Assembly (NCBI RefSeq): GCF_001279525.1
Contig: NZ_LGDY01000091.1
Span: forward strand, 620,001 to 684,000
DNA length: 64,000 nucleotides
Origin: Nocardia sp. NRRL S-836
GTDB taxonomy: Bacteria; Actinomycetota; Actinomycetes; Mycobacteriales; Pseudonocardiaceae
Direction of reading: 5' to 3'
Position 1 is the first letter of the stretch; every line of letters starts with the position of its first letter. Shown piece by piece: positions 1 through 8,956 of this stretch. The translations under genes and the position numbers were made by a program. Under the pieces are notes generated by a model. It saw nothing but the letters and a program-made list of their open reading frames with translations, was not told where the DNA came from and did no database searches.

Positions 1-1114
1 CCACGGCCGCGGCGCCGCGGGCCCAGAGCGTCGGGTCGTCGTTGATGAAGCGCAGGTCGATCGGTGACGCCTCGGCGTGGCGGGCCTGGGCGATGGCCGC
101 GCGGACGCGCGACTCGGCGACCTGGGCGAGGCGGATGCCCTCGCCGGTCAGGATGATCCGCTCGGGCTGGGCGATGTTGGCGACGGCCGCTATCAGCGTG
201 CCGAACGCGTGCGCGGCCCGGCCGACGATCTGGTCGGCCACCGGGTCCCCGGCTTCGGCCAGGTCCAGCACCTCGTCGTAGGTGACGGGCCGGCCCAGGG
301 TCAGGGCGGCCTGCGACCGGATGGCGTCGGTGGTGAGCAGGGCCTTCACGCAGCCGCGGTGCCCCTCCGGGCAGGACGGGCCGAGCGGGTCGACGGGGAA
401 GTGCCCGAGCAGGCCCAGGCCGGAGTCCGGGCCGCTGACGAGGTGGTCGTGGATCACGAGCCCGCCACCGACACCGGCGCCGATGGTGAGCACGGCGAAG
501 CTCTGCACGTCCTTGCCGTCACCGAACCAGTGCTCGGCCTCCAGCAGGGCGTCCAGGTCGTTGGACACCACGGCCGGCGTGCCGGTGGCCGCGGTGACCG
601 CCGCCCCCAGGTCGACCTCGCCCCAGTGCAGGAACACCGCACGCTGCACGCGGGAGAAGTCGCGGACCACGGCGCCGATGCCGATGCCGATCGCGGTGGC
701 CGGACGGGCCGGGTCGTCCAGCGCGGCGACCAGCTCGGCGATCCTGGCCACGACCGCTTCCGGGCTGTGGTCGGTGACGTCGGCGGTGGCGCTGCCGAGG
801 ATGTCCGCGCGCAGGTTCGTCAGCACACCGTACGCGCGGAAGCCGGCGAGCTTGATGCCGATGAACCGCTGCACGTCCGGGTCCACGTCGAGCGGTTGCA
901 GCGGTCGTCCGCCGCCGCGCAGGTTCGGCGTCTCCACCTCGCGCAGCAGGCCGACGTCCATCAGCGGCTTGGTCAGCCGGGTCAGGCTCGCCGTCGACAG
1001 CCCCAGCCGGTCCGCCAGCTCCGAACGGGCCAGCGGGCCGTGCAGCAGCACCTCCAGCGTCACGCGGCGGGCTGAGGGCAGCAGGGGTGCCCAGGGTGAT
1101 GCGGCGTCGAGCAC
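1..1114 (-). CDS. ROK-family transcriptional repressor (3' end cut by window edge)
   Basis: Reading leftward from a GTG at 1114 (GAGGAG ribosome site just upstream), 371 codons stay open to the window edge, so the C-terminus is missing. The N-terminal ~60 residues form a winged helix-turn-helix (LADRLGLSTASLTRL). The rest is a ROK sugar-kinase-like fold: an SNDLDA segment carrying the sugar-site Asp, a glycine-rich IGAGVGGGL, and a zinc-type segment GHF...CPEGHRGC. That segment has lost one Cys of the usual CxCGxxGC pattern, because Glu replaces it. ROK repressors typically sense a sugar and control a neighbouring transport or hydrolase operon. Here it is divergent from a carbohydrate ABC operon, so control of that operon is the natural inference. 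The effector is unknown; an isomalto-oligosaccharide or glucose derivative would fit the neighbours. Confidence 0.88.
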   Translation of the reverse strand, partial: MLDAASPWAPLLPSARRVTLEVLLHGPLARSELADRLGLSTASLTRLTKPLMDVGLLREVETPNLRGGGRPLQPLDVDPDVQRFIGIKLAGFRAYGVLTNLRADILGSATADVTDHSPEAVVARIAELVAALDDPARPATAIGIGIGAVVRDFSRVQRAVFLHWGEVDLGAAVTAATGTPAVVSNDLDALLEAEHWFGDGKDVQSFAVLTIGAGVGGGLVIHDHLVSGPDSGLGLLGHFPVDPLGPSCPEGHRGCVKALLTTDAIRSQAALTLGRPVTYDEVLDLAEAGDPVADQIVGRAAHAFGTLIAAVANIAQPERIILTGEGIRLAQVAESRVRAAIAQARHAEASPIDLRFINDDPTLWARGAAAV

Positions 1115-1304
1115 CGTGCGCTCCTCGCGGGGTCGGGGATAACCGAGCCGCAATAGTATCGCCGCAAAACCGGCTGACAAGACCTCCTGCGTGACGAAAA
1201 CGTGACTAGCTGCGGGTTGACGGGTTACGGTCGTGTCGCCCTTAATGTTGCGACAAAGAAAACCCCGGTAGGCGACGCCGCCGTCGCGGCTCTGGAGGAT
1301 CGAG
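1115..1304. promoter_or_regulatory. Divergent control region between repressor and sugar-ABC operon
   Basis: This 190-base non-coding stretch must hold both promoters. It is more A/T-rich than the flanking genes. Visible elements are a TTGACG at 1217-1222 that could be a -35 box (the best A/T-rich partner, TAATGT at 1243-1248, is 20 bases away, longer than usual), a direct repeat CGTGAC-GAAAA-CGTGAC near 1190-1206, and a short dyad TTGCGACAA near 1248-1256. Any of these could be the ROK operator. The GGAGG at 1294-1298 is the ribosome site of the downstream gene. The assignment of individual boxes is weak. Confidence 0.4.
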
Positions 1305-2588
1305 ATGCGCAGACACCCCATGAGGCTGGTCACCGCGGTGGCCGCCGCCTTGGCGCTGGTGATGACCGGGTGTTCGAGCGGAGGTGGCTCCGGTGACGCG
1401 GGCACGCTCAAGGTGTGGTGGTGGGAGACCGACGACAGCGCGCTGTCGGCCGCCTGGAAGCAGGCCGTCTCGATCTTCGAGAAGGAGCACCCCGGCGTCA
1501 CGGTCAAGCAGGAGCTCAAGACCTACGAGCAGATGCAGCAGTCCGGCCAGCTCATCCTCGACTCGAACGACACCCCCGACGTGCTGGAGTACCTCAAGGG
1601 CAACGCCACCGCCGGCGTCGTCGCCAAGGCGGGCCTGCTCACCGACCTGACCGAGGTCTCCAAGACCCGAGGCTGGAAGCTGGACAACTCCGCCCAGGAC
1701 GTCGGCCTCTACGACGACAACGGCCTGATGGGTTCGGGCAAGCGGTACGGCGTCACGAACTACGGCGAGTACGTCGGCGTCTGGTACAACCAGGACCTGT
1801 TCGCCCAGCACAACGTGCGGGTGCCGACAAACCTCGCCGAGTTCGAGAACGTGCTGAAGACCTTCGCGGACAAGGGCATCACGCCGCTCGCGCTCGGCTC
1901 GGCCGACTACCCCGGCCCGCACCTGCTGTACGCGCTCGCGCTCGCGCACATGGACCAGCGGTCCCTGGCCGCCTACCAGCGGTTCCAGGGCGCGGTCGAC
2001 TGGTCGGCCTGGGAGAAGGCCGCCACCACCATGCGCGAGTGGGTGGACAAGAAGTACATCAGCACCGACTCCACCGGCATCCCCGCTCAGGACGCGGGCA
2101 ACGCGTTCATCGCGGGCCAGTACCCCGTCTTCGTCTCCGGCACCTGGTGGGCGGGTCAGATCGCCGAACAGCCGAAGTTCAAGACCGGCCAGTTCCTGTT
2201 CCCCGGCAACAAGCTGCACCCCGGCTCGGGCGGCAACCTGTGGGTCGTGCCCGCGAAGGCGAAGAACAAGGACCTCGCCTACGACTTCCTGCAGATCACG
2301 CAACGGCCCGAGGTGCAGAACCTGCTGGCGGACAAGGGCGGCGTGCCGGTCGCGGCCGAGCCGGGGGCGGCGAGCTCGCCGATCGGCCTGCTGGTCGGTG
2401 ACCGGTTCACCGAGCTGCTGTCCGGTGACCAGGGAGGGGGACTGGCCCTGTACCCGGACTTCCCCGTGGCCGGCCTCAACGACGTGCTGGTCGCCGGCAC
2501 CACCAACCTCGTCGGCGGTGACGCGAGCCCGAAGCAGGTGGTCGAGTCGATCAAGGCCGCCTACGACGCCGGCAAGCCGGCCGCCTAG
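1305..2588 (+). CDS. Carbohydrate ABC transporter solute-binding lipoprotein
   Basis: 427 residues, the usual size for family 1 extracellular sugar-binding proteins. A basic N-terminus and hydrophobic stretch end in a lipobox MTGC with Cys23 as the lipidated residue, so the protein should be anchored outside the membrane. The mature part carries typical features: KVWWWE near the start, an SGTWWAGQ segment and a PVFVSG strand in the C-terminal lobe. The ATG is 6 bases after GGAGG. It heads an operon with two permeases and a GH13 glucosidase. From those neighbours and the GH49 enzyme downstream, the likely ligands are isomalto-oligosaccharides from dextran; this substrate is inferred, not seen. 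Confidence 0.93.
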   Translation: MRRHPMRLVTAVAAALALVMTGCSSGGGSGDAGTLKVWWWETDDSALSAAWKQAVSIFEKEHPGVTVKQELKTYEQMQQSGQLILDSNDTPDVLEYLKGNATAGVVAKAGLLTDLTEVSKTRGWKLDNSAQDVGLYDDNGLMGSGKRYGVTNYGEYVGVWYNQDLFAQHNVRVPTNLAEFENVLKTFADKGITPLALGSADYPGPHLLYALALAHMDQRSLAAYQRFQGAVDWSAWEKAATTMREWVDKKYISTDSTGIPAQDAGNAFIAGQYPVFVSGTWWAGQIAEQPKFKTGQFLFPGNKLHPGSGGNLWVVPAKAKNKDLAYDFLQITQRPEVQNLLADKGGVPVAAEPGAASSPIGLLVGDRFTELLSGDQGGGLALYPDFPVAGLNDVLVAGTTNLVGGDASPKQVVESIKAAYDAGKPAA

Positions 2589-2613
2589 TACCGGCCGGGC
2601 CGAAAGGATCGCC

Positions 2614-3561
2614 ATGTCCACGCACATCAACGCGCCACGCCGGGCACGCAAGGCAACATCCGAACGCCGGGGCGGCTACTGGTGGTACGTCCTGCCGGGC
2701 GCGGCCGGGTTCCTGGCCGTCGTCGCCGTGCCGTTCGGGATGAACCTCTGGTACAGCCTCACCTCCTTCCGCGGCGTCGGCGACCCGGTGTTCATCGGGT
2801 TCGAGAACTACCAGCGGCTGCTGGGCGACCCGCTGTTCTGGGCGTCGTTCCGGCACAGCGTGGCGTTCATCGTGGCCATGGCGATCCTCCCGACCGCCAT
2901 CGGCGTGGTGGTCGCGGCCGTGCTGTTCAACTACATCTCGCCGAAGTTCGGGACGAAGGTGGCGAGCTTCCTGCGCGCCACCTACTACCTGCCGCAGATC
3001 CTGCCGATCGCGGTCGCGGGCGTGCTGTGGAAGTGGATGTACCAACCGCGGTACGGGATCATCAACACCACCCTGCGCGACCTCGGCCTCGACGGCTTGG
3101 CGCGCAACTGGCTCGGCGACTCCGGCCTCGCCCTCTACGCCGTGATGAACGTGCTGGTGTGGCTGCAGATCGGCTACACCGTGGTGGTGTTCATGGCCGG
3201 GCTCTCCCGCGTCGACCCCGCGCTGTACGAGGCCGCCGAGCTGGACGGCGCGACCTGGCTGCAGCAGTTCCGCACGATCACGCTCAACCAGCTGCGGCCG
3301 GAGATCGCGGTCGTGCTGATCACCACCTCGGTGGCGGCGCTGAAGGTGTTCGCGCCGATCTACGTGCTCACCCGCGGCGGGCCGGGCACGAGCACGATCG
3401 TGCCCGCCTACTTCTCGTTCTCCAACTTCTTCACCACCACCAAGGTCGGCTACGGCGCGGCGGTGGCGTCCGTGCTGGCGCTGATGATCTCGGTCGGCGC
3501 GGTCGCGCTGCTGCGCTACCAGACCCGCAACTCCGAAGGGTTCGAAGATGGTCGTCGATAG
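2614..3561 (+). CDS. Sugar ABC transporter permease, MalF/UgpA type
   Basis: 315 residues with about six hydrophobic segments. The inner-membrane permease motif EAAxLDGA-x-Wxx-F (EAAELDGATWLQQF) docks the ATPase. The chosen ATG follows a GAAAGGA ribosome site and sits 25 bases after the binding-protein stop. The frame is open further upstream, but that extension would overlap the binding-protein gene and lacks a ribosome site. The basic N-terminal tail (RRARKATSERR) precedes the first membrane segment, as usual. It forms the channel with the next gene product. The stop codon lies 14 bases inside the next gene, so translation of the two is probably coupled. Confidence 0.93.
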   Translation: MSTHINAPRRARKATSERRGGYWWYVLPGAAGFLAVVAVPFGMNLWYSLTSFRGVGDPVFIGFENYQRLLGDPLFWASFRHSVAFIVAMAILPTAIGVVVAAVLFNYISPKFGTKVASFLRATYYLPQILPIAVAGVLWKWMYQPRYGIINTTLRDLGLDGLARNWLGDSGLALYAVMNVLVWLQIGYTVVVFMAGLSRVDPALYEAAELDGATWLQQFRTITLNQLRPEIAVVLITTSVAALKVFAPIYVLTRGGPGTSTIVPAYFSFSNFFTTTKVGYGAAVASVLALMISVGAVALLRYQTRNSEGFEDGRR

Positions 3562-4450
3562 CCTGGAGAAGCCGGCCGTGGCCGTGGCGATCCCGTCCAC
3601 GCCACCGGTGCGCCGGGTCAAGCGCCGCAAGCGCGGCGTCAGCGGCTGGGTGGTGCTCGCCCTGGTCGCCGGGATCGGCCTGCTGATGCTGTTCCCGTTC
3701 TGGATCGCGATCATCAACGCGTTCAAGCCCGCGCCCGACTACGTCGCCAACGGACCGGTCTCGCTGCCCACTGAGCTGGACTTCTCCGCACTGGCCGAGT
3801 TCTGGGACGGCGTCGACTTCAACCGCAAGCTGCTCAACAGCGTCGTGATCAGCGGCAGCGTGGCCCTGATCGCGGTGACGCTGAGCCTGCTGTCCGCGTT
3901 CGCCATCGGCATCGGCCGCATCCGCGGCCGGGTGTGGATCCTCGCGCTGTTCATGCTCGCGTTCACGATCCCGCAGGAGGCCCTGGTCTACCCGCTGTTC
4001 GTGCTCACCCGCGACCTCGGGCTCTACGACACGATGGCCGGGGTGGTCATCATCCTGGCCGTGCTGCAGAGCGCGTTCGGCACCTACATGCTGTCGTCGG
4101 TGCTGGGCACCTTCCCGCCGGAGGTGCTGGAAGCCGCCCGGCTCGACGGCGCCACCCGGTTCCAGGTGCTCCGGCTCGTGGTCCTGCCGCTGACCAGGCC
4201 GACGATGGCGGTGCTGATGACGTTCTTCTTCATCTGGACCTGGAACGACTTCTTCCTGCCCCTGGTGCTGCTGCCCTCCGCGGACAACCAGACCGTGTCG
4301 GTCGCGCTCGGCGCGCTGAGCGGCCAGTACACCAGCGACCCCACCGCGCTGGCCGCCGCGTCACTGGCGGGCATCCTGCCGGCGCTGGTGTTCTTCCTGC
4401 TCTTCCAGCGCACGCTCATGCGCGGCGTGAACCTCGGCGCGGTCAAATAA
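3548..4450 (+). CDS. Sugar ABC transporter permease, MalG/UgpE type
   Basis: 300 residues with six predicted membrane segments and the EAA loop EAARLDGATRFQVLRLVVLPL, the ATPase-docking signature of the second permease in family 1 sugar importers. Its ATG lies inside the end of the preceding permease gene (14-base overlap), which argues for one transcript and coupled translation. No ATP-binding subunit is encoded nearby. In actinomycetes such importers often share one ATPase encoded elsewhere, so its absence does not suggest a broken system. Confidence 0.93.
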   Translation: MVVDSLEKPAVAVAIPSTPPVRRVKRRKRGVSGWVVLALVAGIGLLMLFPFWIAIINAFKPAPDYVANGPVSLPTELDFSALAEFWDGVDFNRKLLNSVVISGSVALIAVTLSLLSAFAIGIGRIRGRVWILALFMLAFTIPQEALVYPLFVLTRDLGLYDTMAGVVIILAVLQSAFGTYMLSSVLGTFPPEVLEAARLDGATRFQVLRLVVLPLTRPTMAVLMTFFFIWTWNDFFLPLVLLPSADNQTVSVALGALSGQYTSDPTALAAASLAGILPALVFFLLFQRTLMRGVNLGAVK

Positions 4451-4469
4451 CACCCCACGAAGGAAACCG

Positions 4470-6227
4470 ATGACTCCCGACCAGACGGTCACCCCCTCCC
4501 CGGCCACGGCCCCGTGGTGGACCTCGGCCGTGGTCTACCAGGTCTACCCGCGCAGCTTCGCCGACTCCAACGGCGACGGGGTCGGCGACCTGCCCGGTGT
4601 GATCACCCGGCTGGACCACCTGCAACGGCTCGGCGTCGACGTGATCTGGCTGTCCCCGGTGTACGCCTCGCCGCACGCCGACAACGGCTACGACATCTCC
4701 GACTACCAGGCGATCGACCCGGTGTTCGGCACCCTGGCGGACTTCGACCGCCTGCTCGCCGAGGTGCACGCGCGCGGGATGAAGCTGGTGATGGACCTGG
4801 TGGTCAACCACACCTCCGACGAGCACCCGTGGTTCCTGGAGTCCCGCTCCTCCCGCGACAACCCCAAACGTGACTGGTACTGGTGGCGCCCGCCGCGTGA
4901 GGGTTTCGAAGCCGGGCAGCCGGGAGCCGAGCCCACGAACTGGGAGTCGTTCTTCTCCGGGCCCACGTGGACCCTCGACGAGGGCACCGGCGAGTACTAC
5001 CTGCACCTGTTCGCGCCCAAGCAGCCGGACCTCAACTGGGAGAACCCCGAGGTCCGCCAGGCCGTGTACGAGATGATGCGCTGGTGGCTCGACCGGGGCG
5101 TGGACGGCTTCCGCATGGACGTCATCAACCTGATCTCCAAGGACCCGGCCCTGCCCGACGGCGCCACCACCGGCACCGGCGGCCGCGGTGACGGTTTCCC
5201 GCACTACGGCACGGGTCCGCGCATCCACGAGTTCCTCCAGGAGATGCACCGCGAGGTCTTCGAGGGCCGGTCGCAGGAGCTGCTGACGGTGGGGGAGATG
5301 CCCGGCGTCACGTGGAAGGACGCCCGGCTCTTCACCGACCGGCGACGGCACGAGCTCGACATGGTGTTCCAGTTCGAGCACGTCTCCCTCGACCACGGCC
5401 CCGGCGGCAAGTTCGACCCGAAGCCGCTGGACCTGCGTGACCTCAAGGCCTCGCTGGGCCGCTGGCAGGCCGCGCTGGGCGAGGTCGGCTGGAACAGCCT
5501 GTACTGGAACAACCACGACCAGCCCCGCGTGGTGTCCCGCTTCGGCGACGACGACAAGTTCTGGCGCGAGTCGGCCACCGCGCTCGCGACCGTGCTGCAC
5601 CTGCACCGCGGCACGCCGTTCGTCTACCAGGGCGAAGAGCTGGGCATGACCAACGCGCCGTTCGCCGGCGTGGACGAGCTGCGCGACGTCGAGTCGCTCA
5701 ACCACTACGCCGAGGTCGTCGCCGCGGGCGGTGCACCGGAACCGGTGTTGCGCGGACTGCGCGCGATGGGCCGCGACAACGCCCGCACGCCCGTGCAGTG
5801 GGACTCGACACCCCATGCCGGGTTCACCACCGGTGAACCGTGGATCACGGTCAACCCCAACCACACCTGGCTCAACGCCCACGCCCAGTACGACGACCCG
5901 GACTCCGTCTTCCACCACTACCGCCGGCTCATCGAGCTGCGCCACTCGCTCCCGGTCGTGGCCCTGGGTGACTTCCGGATGCTCCTGGCCGACGAGCCGT
6001 ACCTCTACGCCTACGAACGCGGCCTGGACGACGACCGCCTGCTCGTCGTGGCCAACCTCAGCGGCACACCCCACACCGCCACCCTGAACGGTGAGTGGTC
6101 GGTCACCGACCTGGTGCTGTCCAATGTCGGCGAACCATCGGTCAGCAATGGCCGGATCGCCATGGAGCCGTGGTCCGCGCACGTTTTTCTGCGCTCATTC
6201 CGCGACGGCGGAGGAATCATGCCGTAA
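4470..6227 (+). CDS. GH13 alpha-glucosidase, probably oligo-1,6-glucosidase
   Basis: 585 residues without a signal peptide, so cytoplasmic. All four GH13 motifs are present: DLVVNHT (~110), GFRMDVIN with nucleophile Asp217, VGEMP with acid/base Glu276, and NNHDQPR with Asp350. The residue after the nucleophile is Val218; in GH13 oligo-glucosidases Val at this position goes with alpha-1,6 specificity, and Ala or Thr with alpha-1,4. The enzyme should therefore cleave glucose from the non-reducing end of imported isomalto-oligosaccharides. It is the last gene of the transport operon, 19 bases after the permease, with AAGGAAA before the ATG. Trehalose or sucrose activity in related subfamilies is a less likely alternative. 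Confidence 0.93.
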   Translation: MTPDQTVTPSPATAPWWTSAVVYQVYPRSFADSNGDGVGDLPGVITRLDHLQRLGVDVIWLSPVYASPHADNGYDISDYQAIDPVFGTLADFDRLLAEVHARGMKLVMDLVVNHTSDEHPWFLESRSSRDNPKRDWYWWRPPREGFEAGQPGAEPTNWESFFSGPTWTLDEGTGEYYLHLFAPKQPDLNWENPEVRQAVYEMMRWWLDRGVDGFRMDVINLISKDPALPDGATTGTGGRGDGFPHYGTGPRIHEFLQEMHREVFEGRSQELLTVGEMPGVTWKDARLFTDRRRHELDMVFQFEHVSLDHGPGGKFDPKPLDLRDLKASLGRWQAALGEVGWNSLYWNNHDQPRVVSRFGDDDKFWRESATALATVLHLHRGTPFVYQGEELGMTNAPFAGVDELRDVESLNHYAEVVAAGGAPEPVLRGLRAMGRDNARTPVQWDSTPHAGFTTGEPWITVNPNHTWLNAHAQYDDPDSVFHHYRRLIELRHSLPVVALGDFRMLLADEPYLYAYERGLDDDRLLVVANLSGTPHTATLNGEWSVTDLVLSNVGEPSVSNGRIAMEPWSAHVFLRSFRDGGGIMP

Positions 6228-6241
6228 TTGGACCCTCTGCA

Positions 6242-6270
6242 TTGACCTGAAAACTGCCGACGGCTAGCCT
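6242..6270 (+). promoter_or_regulatory. Candidate housekeeping promoter for the dextranase-like gene
   Basis: TTGACC at 6242-6247 and TAGCCT at 6265-6270, separated by 17 bases, fit the actinobacterial principal-sigma pattern TTGACN-N17/18-TANNNT. The site lies in the 176-base gap after the glucosidase and reads toward the GH49 gene at 6404, leaving a leader of about 125 bases. It suggests the secreted enzyme can be transcribed apart from the transport operon. Confidence 0.5.
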
Positions 6271-6403
6271 GGAATAGCAGCGTTCCCGCGCTCACCGCGC
6301 CTTGGAATCGTCATTCTTCTTGTTCTGTGACGTCTGCGCTTCCGCGTCCCCGGTCAATCCAGAACGACGCACCCCTTCCCAACGATGAGAAGAGGAATTC
6401 GCC

Positions 6404-8701
6404 ATGCCCGCAGCAAGAATGAGCCGACCGGCGGCGCTCGCCGCCGGTCTGGTGCTCGCCCTGGTCGGCGTCGTCGCGCCGGCCGGGGTCAGCACGGGGA
6501 CACCCGCGGCCCAGGCCGCCGTCTCCACCGCCGACAGCGACCAGCTCAAGACGTGGTGGCACGACAACCACGAGCTCAACACCACCAGCCCGGTGGCCGC
6601 GGACAAGGTCCGGCGCTCGGCGTTCTACGACGTCCGGGTCGCCACCGCCGCGGCACCCGCGACCAGGTACGACTCGTTCGCGTACATGAGCATCGCGCGC
6701 AGCGGGAAGGGCAAGGTCGGCTACTCCGAGGAGGACGGCGCCGAGTTCTCCTCGGCGGCGAACCTGACGATGAGCTGGTCGTCGTTCCAGTACGCCACCG
6801 ACGTGTGGGTCGACGTCTCCCTGCGCACCGGCCAGACCATCTCCTCCGCGGACCAGGTCAAGATCAAGCCCAGCAGCCTGGACTTCGCCAAGCAGCTCGT
6901 CGACGGCGACACGGTCCGCATCAAGGTCCCCTACAGCGCGGCCGGTCACCGCTTCTCCGTGGAGTTCGACCCGCAGCTGTACACGGCGTACAACGACATG
7001 TCGGGCCCGGCCACCGACGCCGGCCGGCTCACCACCGATCCGGGCAGCGGCAACCGCGCCATCCACACCGAGCCGCGCAACTCCATGATGATCTTCGCCG
7101 AACCGGCGCCCACCGGGGCGGAACGGGACCGGCTGGTCCCCACCGCGGCCTCGGGGAGCACCTACTACCCGCCGCAGGGGCAGGTCACCAACCTGAACAC
7201 GATCAGCGAGGAGATCGTGTACTTCCGGCCCGGCACCTACTACATGACCTCGAAGTACCACGCGCTGCTGCCCAAGCAGGTCAAGTGGGTCTACCTGGCG
7301 CCGGGGGCCTACGTGAAGGGCGCGATCCGCTTCCCCGACGACAGCCAGGGCCTGTACAAGGTGACCGGCTACGGCGTGCTCTCCGGTGAGCAGTACGTCT
7401 ACGAGGCGGACACGGCCAACAACTACGACCACCTCTCGGGTGCGTCCAACTGCCACAGCACCTGCGTGAAGATGCTGCAGTTCGCCTCGGCGCAGGGCCG
7501 GCAGCAGCACCTGGACCTGCAGGGCGTGACCATCAACGAGCCCCCGTACCACTCGTTCGTCGTCTACGGCGACGAGCAGACGTTCAGCATGCGCGTCGAG
7601 AACTACAAGCAGGTCGGCTCCTGGTACTGGCAGACCGACGGCATCGAGCTCTACCGCGGCAGCACCATGAAGAACACGTTCTTCAACGCCAACGACGACG
7701 TGCTGAAGATGTACCACAGCGACGTCATGATCGACAACACCGTCATCTGGAAGAACGAGAACGGCCCGGTCATCCAGTGGGGCTGGACTCCGCGCAACAT
7801 CGACAACGTGCGGGTGAGCAACACCAGTGTGATCCACAACCGGATGTACTGGAAGGACGTCAAGTACAACACCTGCGTCCTCAACTCGTCCTCGCACTGG
7901 GAGAACATGGGCTCGACCACCACGGCCGACCCCGGCACGTCGGTGAAGAACATGACCTTCGAGAACATCACCGTCGAAGGCATGACCAACTGCGCGATCC
8001 GCGTCTTCGCCCTGTCGAACACCGAGAACATCCACGTCAAGAACCTCAGGATCGGCGCCTGGAGCCAGCTGGACCCGTCCTCGCAGGTCAGCCTGCTCAA
8101 GCGGTACAGCAACAGCGGCGGGCAGAAGGTGAGCCTGGGCAACGAGACGCGGGACAGCCGCGGCCTGAAGCTGGAGAACTACACCGTCGGCGGCACGGTC
8201 ATCGACAAGGCCGGCTCCAACTGGGCCGCGGACAAGCTCGGCCGGCTCGGCTTCGACGCCGACACCTGGGACAACTGGAACGCCTGGGGCCCCGGCGGCA
8301 CCACCCCGGACCCGGTCACCGGAGGCAGGATCGTGAACGGGGCGACCACCAGGTGCGTCGACCGCGCCGGTGGCGGCACCGCGAACGGCACCGCCGTCCA
8401 GCAGTGGACCTGCGCCGGCACCCCCTCCATGACGTGGTCGCTCGACGGGCAGCAGCTGAAGTCCGGCGGCAAGTGCCTCGACGTCGAGGGCGGTGCCACC
8501 GCCAACGGCACCAAGGCCCACCTGTGGGACTGCGGTTCCTGGGACAGCCAGAAGTGGGCCTTCCAGCCGGACGGCACCCTGAAGAACCTCAGGTCCGGCC
8601 GCTGCCTCGACGTCGAGGGCCAGAGCACGGCCGACGGCGCCCGGCTGCACCTGTGGGACTGCGGTAGCTGGAACAGCCAGAAGTGGACCCTCACCGGCTG
8701 A
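6404..8701 (+). CDS. Secreted GH49 dextranase-like hydrolase with ricin-B lectin domain
   Basis: 765 residues. A signal peptide of roughly 38 residues ends near AQAA. Residues ~45-620 match family GH49 (dextranase/isopullulanase), with TWWHDNHELN at the start and a right-handed beta-helix. The three catalytic acids are Asp412 in QTDGIELY and Asp431-Asp432 in NANDDVLKMYH. Their spacing (19 and 20 residues) equals that of Asp353/372/373 in Aspergillus isopullulanase. Residues ~640-765 form a beta-trefoil carbohydrate-binding domain with repeated CLDVEG and QKW elements. It should cut dextran (alternatively pullulan) outside the cell, feeding the upstream importer and alpha-1,6-glucosidase. The ATG follows AAGAGGA; a second Met at codon 6 is an alternative start. 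Confidence 0.9.
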   Translation: MPAARMSRPAALAAGLVLALVGVVAPAGVSTGTPAAQAAVSTADSDQLKTWWHDNHELNTTSPVAADKVRRSAFYDVRVATAAAPATRYDSFAYMSIARSGKGKVGYSEEDGAEFSSAANLTMSWSSFQYATDVWVDVSLRTGQTISSADQVKIKPSSLDFAKQLVDGDTVRIKVPYSAAGHRFSVEFDPQLYTAYNDMSGPATDAGRLTTDPGSGNRAIHTEPRNSMMIFAEPAPTGAERDRLVPTAASGSTYYPPQGQVTNLNTISEEIVYFRPGTYYMTSKYHALLPKQVKWVYLAPGAYVKGAIRFPDDSQGLYKVTGYGVLSGEQYVYEADTANNYDHLSGASNCHSTCVKMLQFASAQGRQQHLDLQGVTINEPPYHSFVVYGDEQTFSMRVENYKQVGSWYWQTDGIELYRGSTMKNTFFNANDDVLKMYHSDVMIDNTVIWKNENGPVIQWGWTPRNIDNVRVSNTSVIHNRMYWKDVKYNTCVLNSSSHWENMGSTTTADPGTSVKNMTFENITVEGMTNCAIRVFALSNTENIHVKNLRIGAWSQLDPSSQVSLLKRYSNSGGQKVSLGNETRDSRGLKLENYTVGGTVIDKAGSNWAADKLGRLGFDADTWDNWNAWGPGGTTPDPVTGGRIVNGATTRCVDRAGGGTANGTAVQQWTCAGTPSMTWSLDGQQLKSGGKCLDVEGGATANGTKAHLWDCGSWDSQKWAFQPDGTLKNLRSGRCLDVEGQSTADGARLHLWDCGSWNSQKWTLTG

Positions 8702-8712
8702 CCGGCCCGCGT

Positions 8713-8745
8713 GGTGGCCGCCGGTGCACCCGGCCGGCGGCCACC
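8713..8745 (+). terminator. Hairpin terminator after the dextranase-like gene
   Basis: A perfect 12-bp inverted repeat (GGTGGCCGCCGG and its complement) with a 9-base loop starts 12 bases after the stop codon. There is no T-run, which is common for GC-rich actinomycete terminators. Termination is inferred from position and stem strength. Confidence 0.6.
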
Positions 8746-8875
8746 GGCCCCGTTCCGCGCAATCGACGAGCGATCCACCGGTGACAGGTGGGGCGCCGTG
8801 CGACCATGCCCGAAAAATCTCCCCGGTGAATTCCGGAAATGGTCTGGTCTGATCGGGTGGCGCCCATTGTCGCCG

Positions 8876-8905
8876 TTGACATGAAAAAGCTCGTCTCTCT
8901 AATCT
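8876..8905 (+). promoter_or_regulatory. Near-consensus housekeeping promoter
   Basis: TTGACA at 8876-8881 and TAATCT at 8900-8905, spaced by 18 bases, match the principal-sigma consensus almost perfectly. Such a match is rare by chance in DNA this GC-rich. It points at the 54-codon ORF at 8957, giving a predicted leader of about 45 bases. Confidence 0.72.
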
Positions 8906-8956
8906 GAAGAAGCCGCCGCCACGGTGTTCCCTTCCGATCCTGACGGAGGCACACCC

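Noticed and set aside
77..1142. Plus-strand frames opposite the ROK gene
   Set aside because: The minus strand encodes a recognisable helix-turn-helix plus ROK fold with a good ribosome site; the plus frames show no motif.
2398..2613. N-terminal extension of the first permease
   Set aside because: It overlaps the end of the binding-protein gene in another frame and has no ribosome site; ATG 2614 has GAAAGGA and gives the usual family length.
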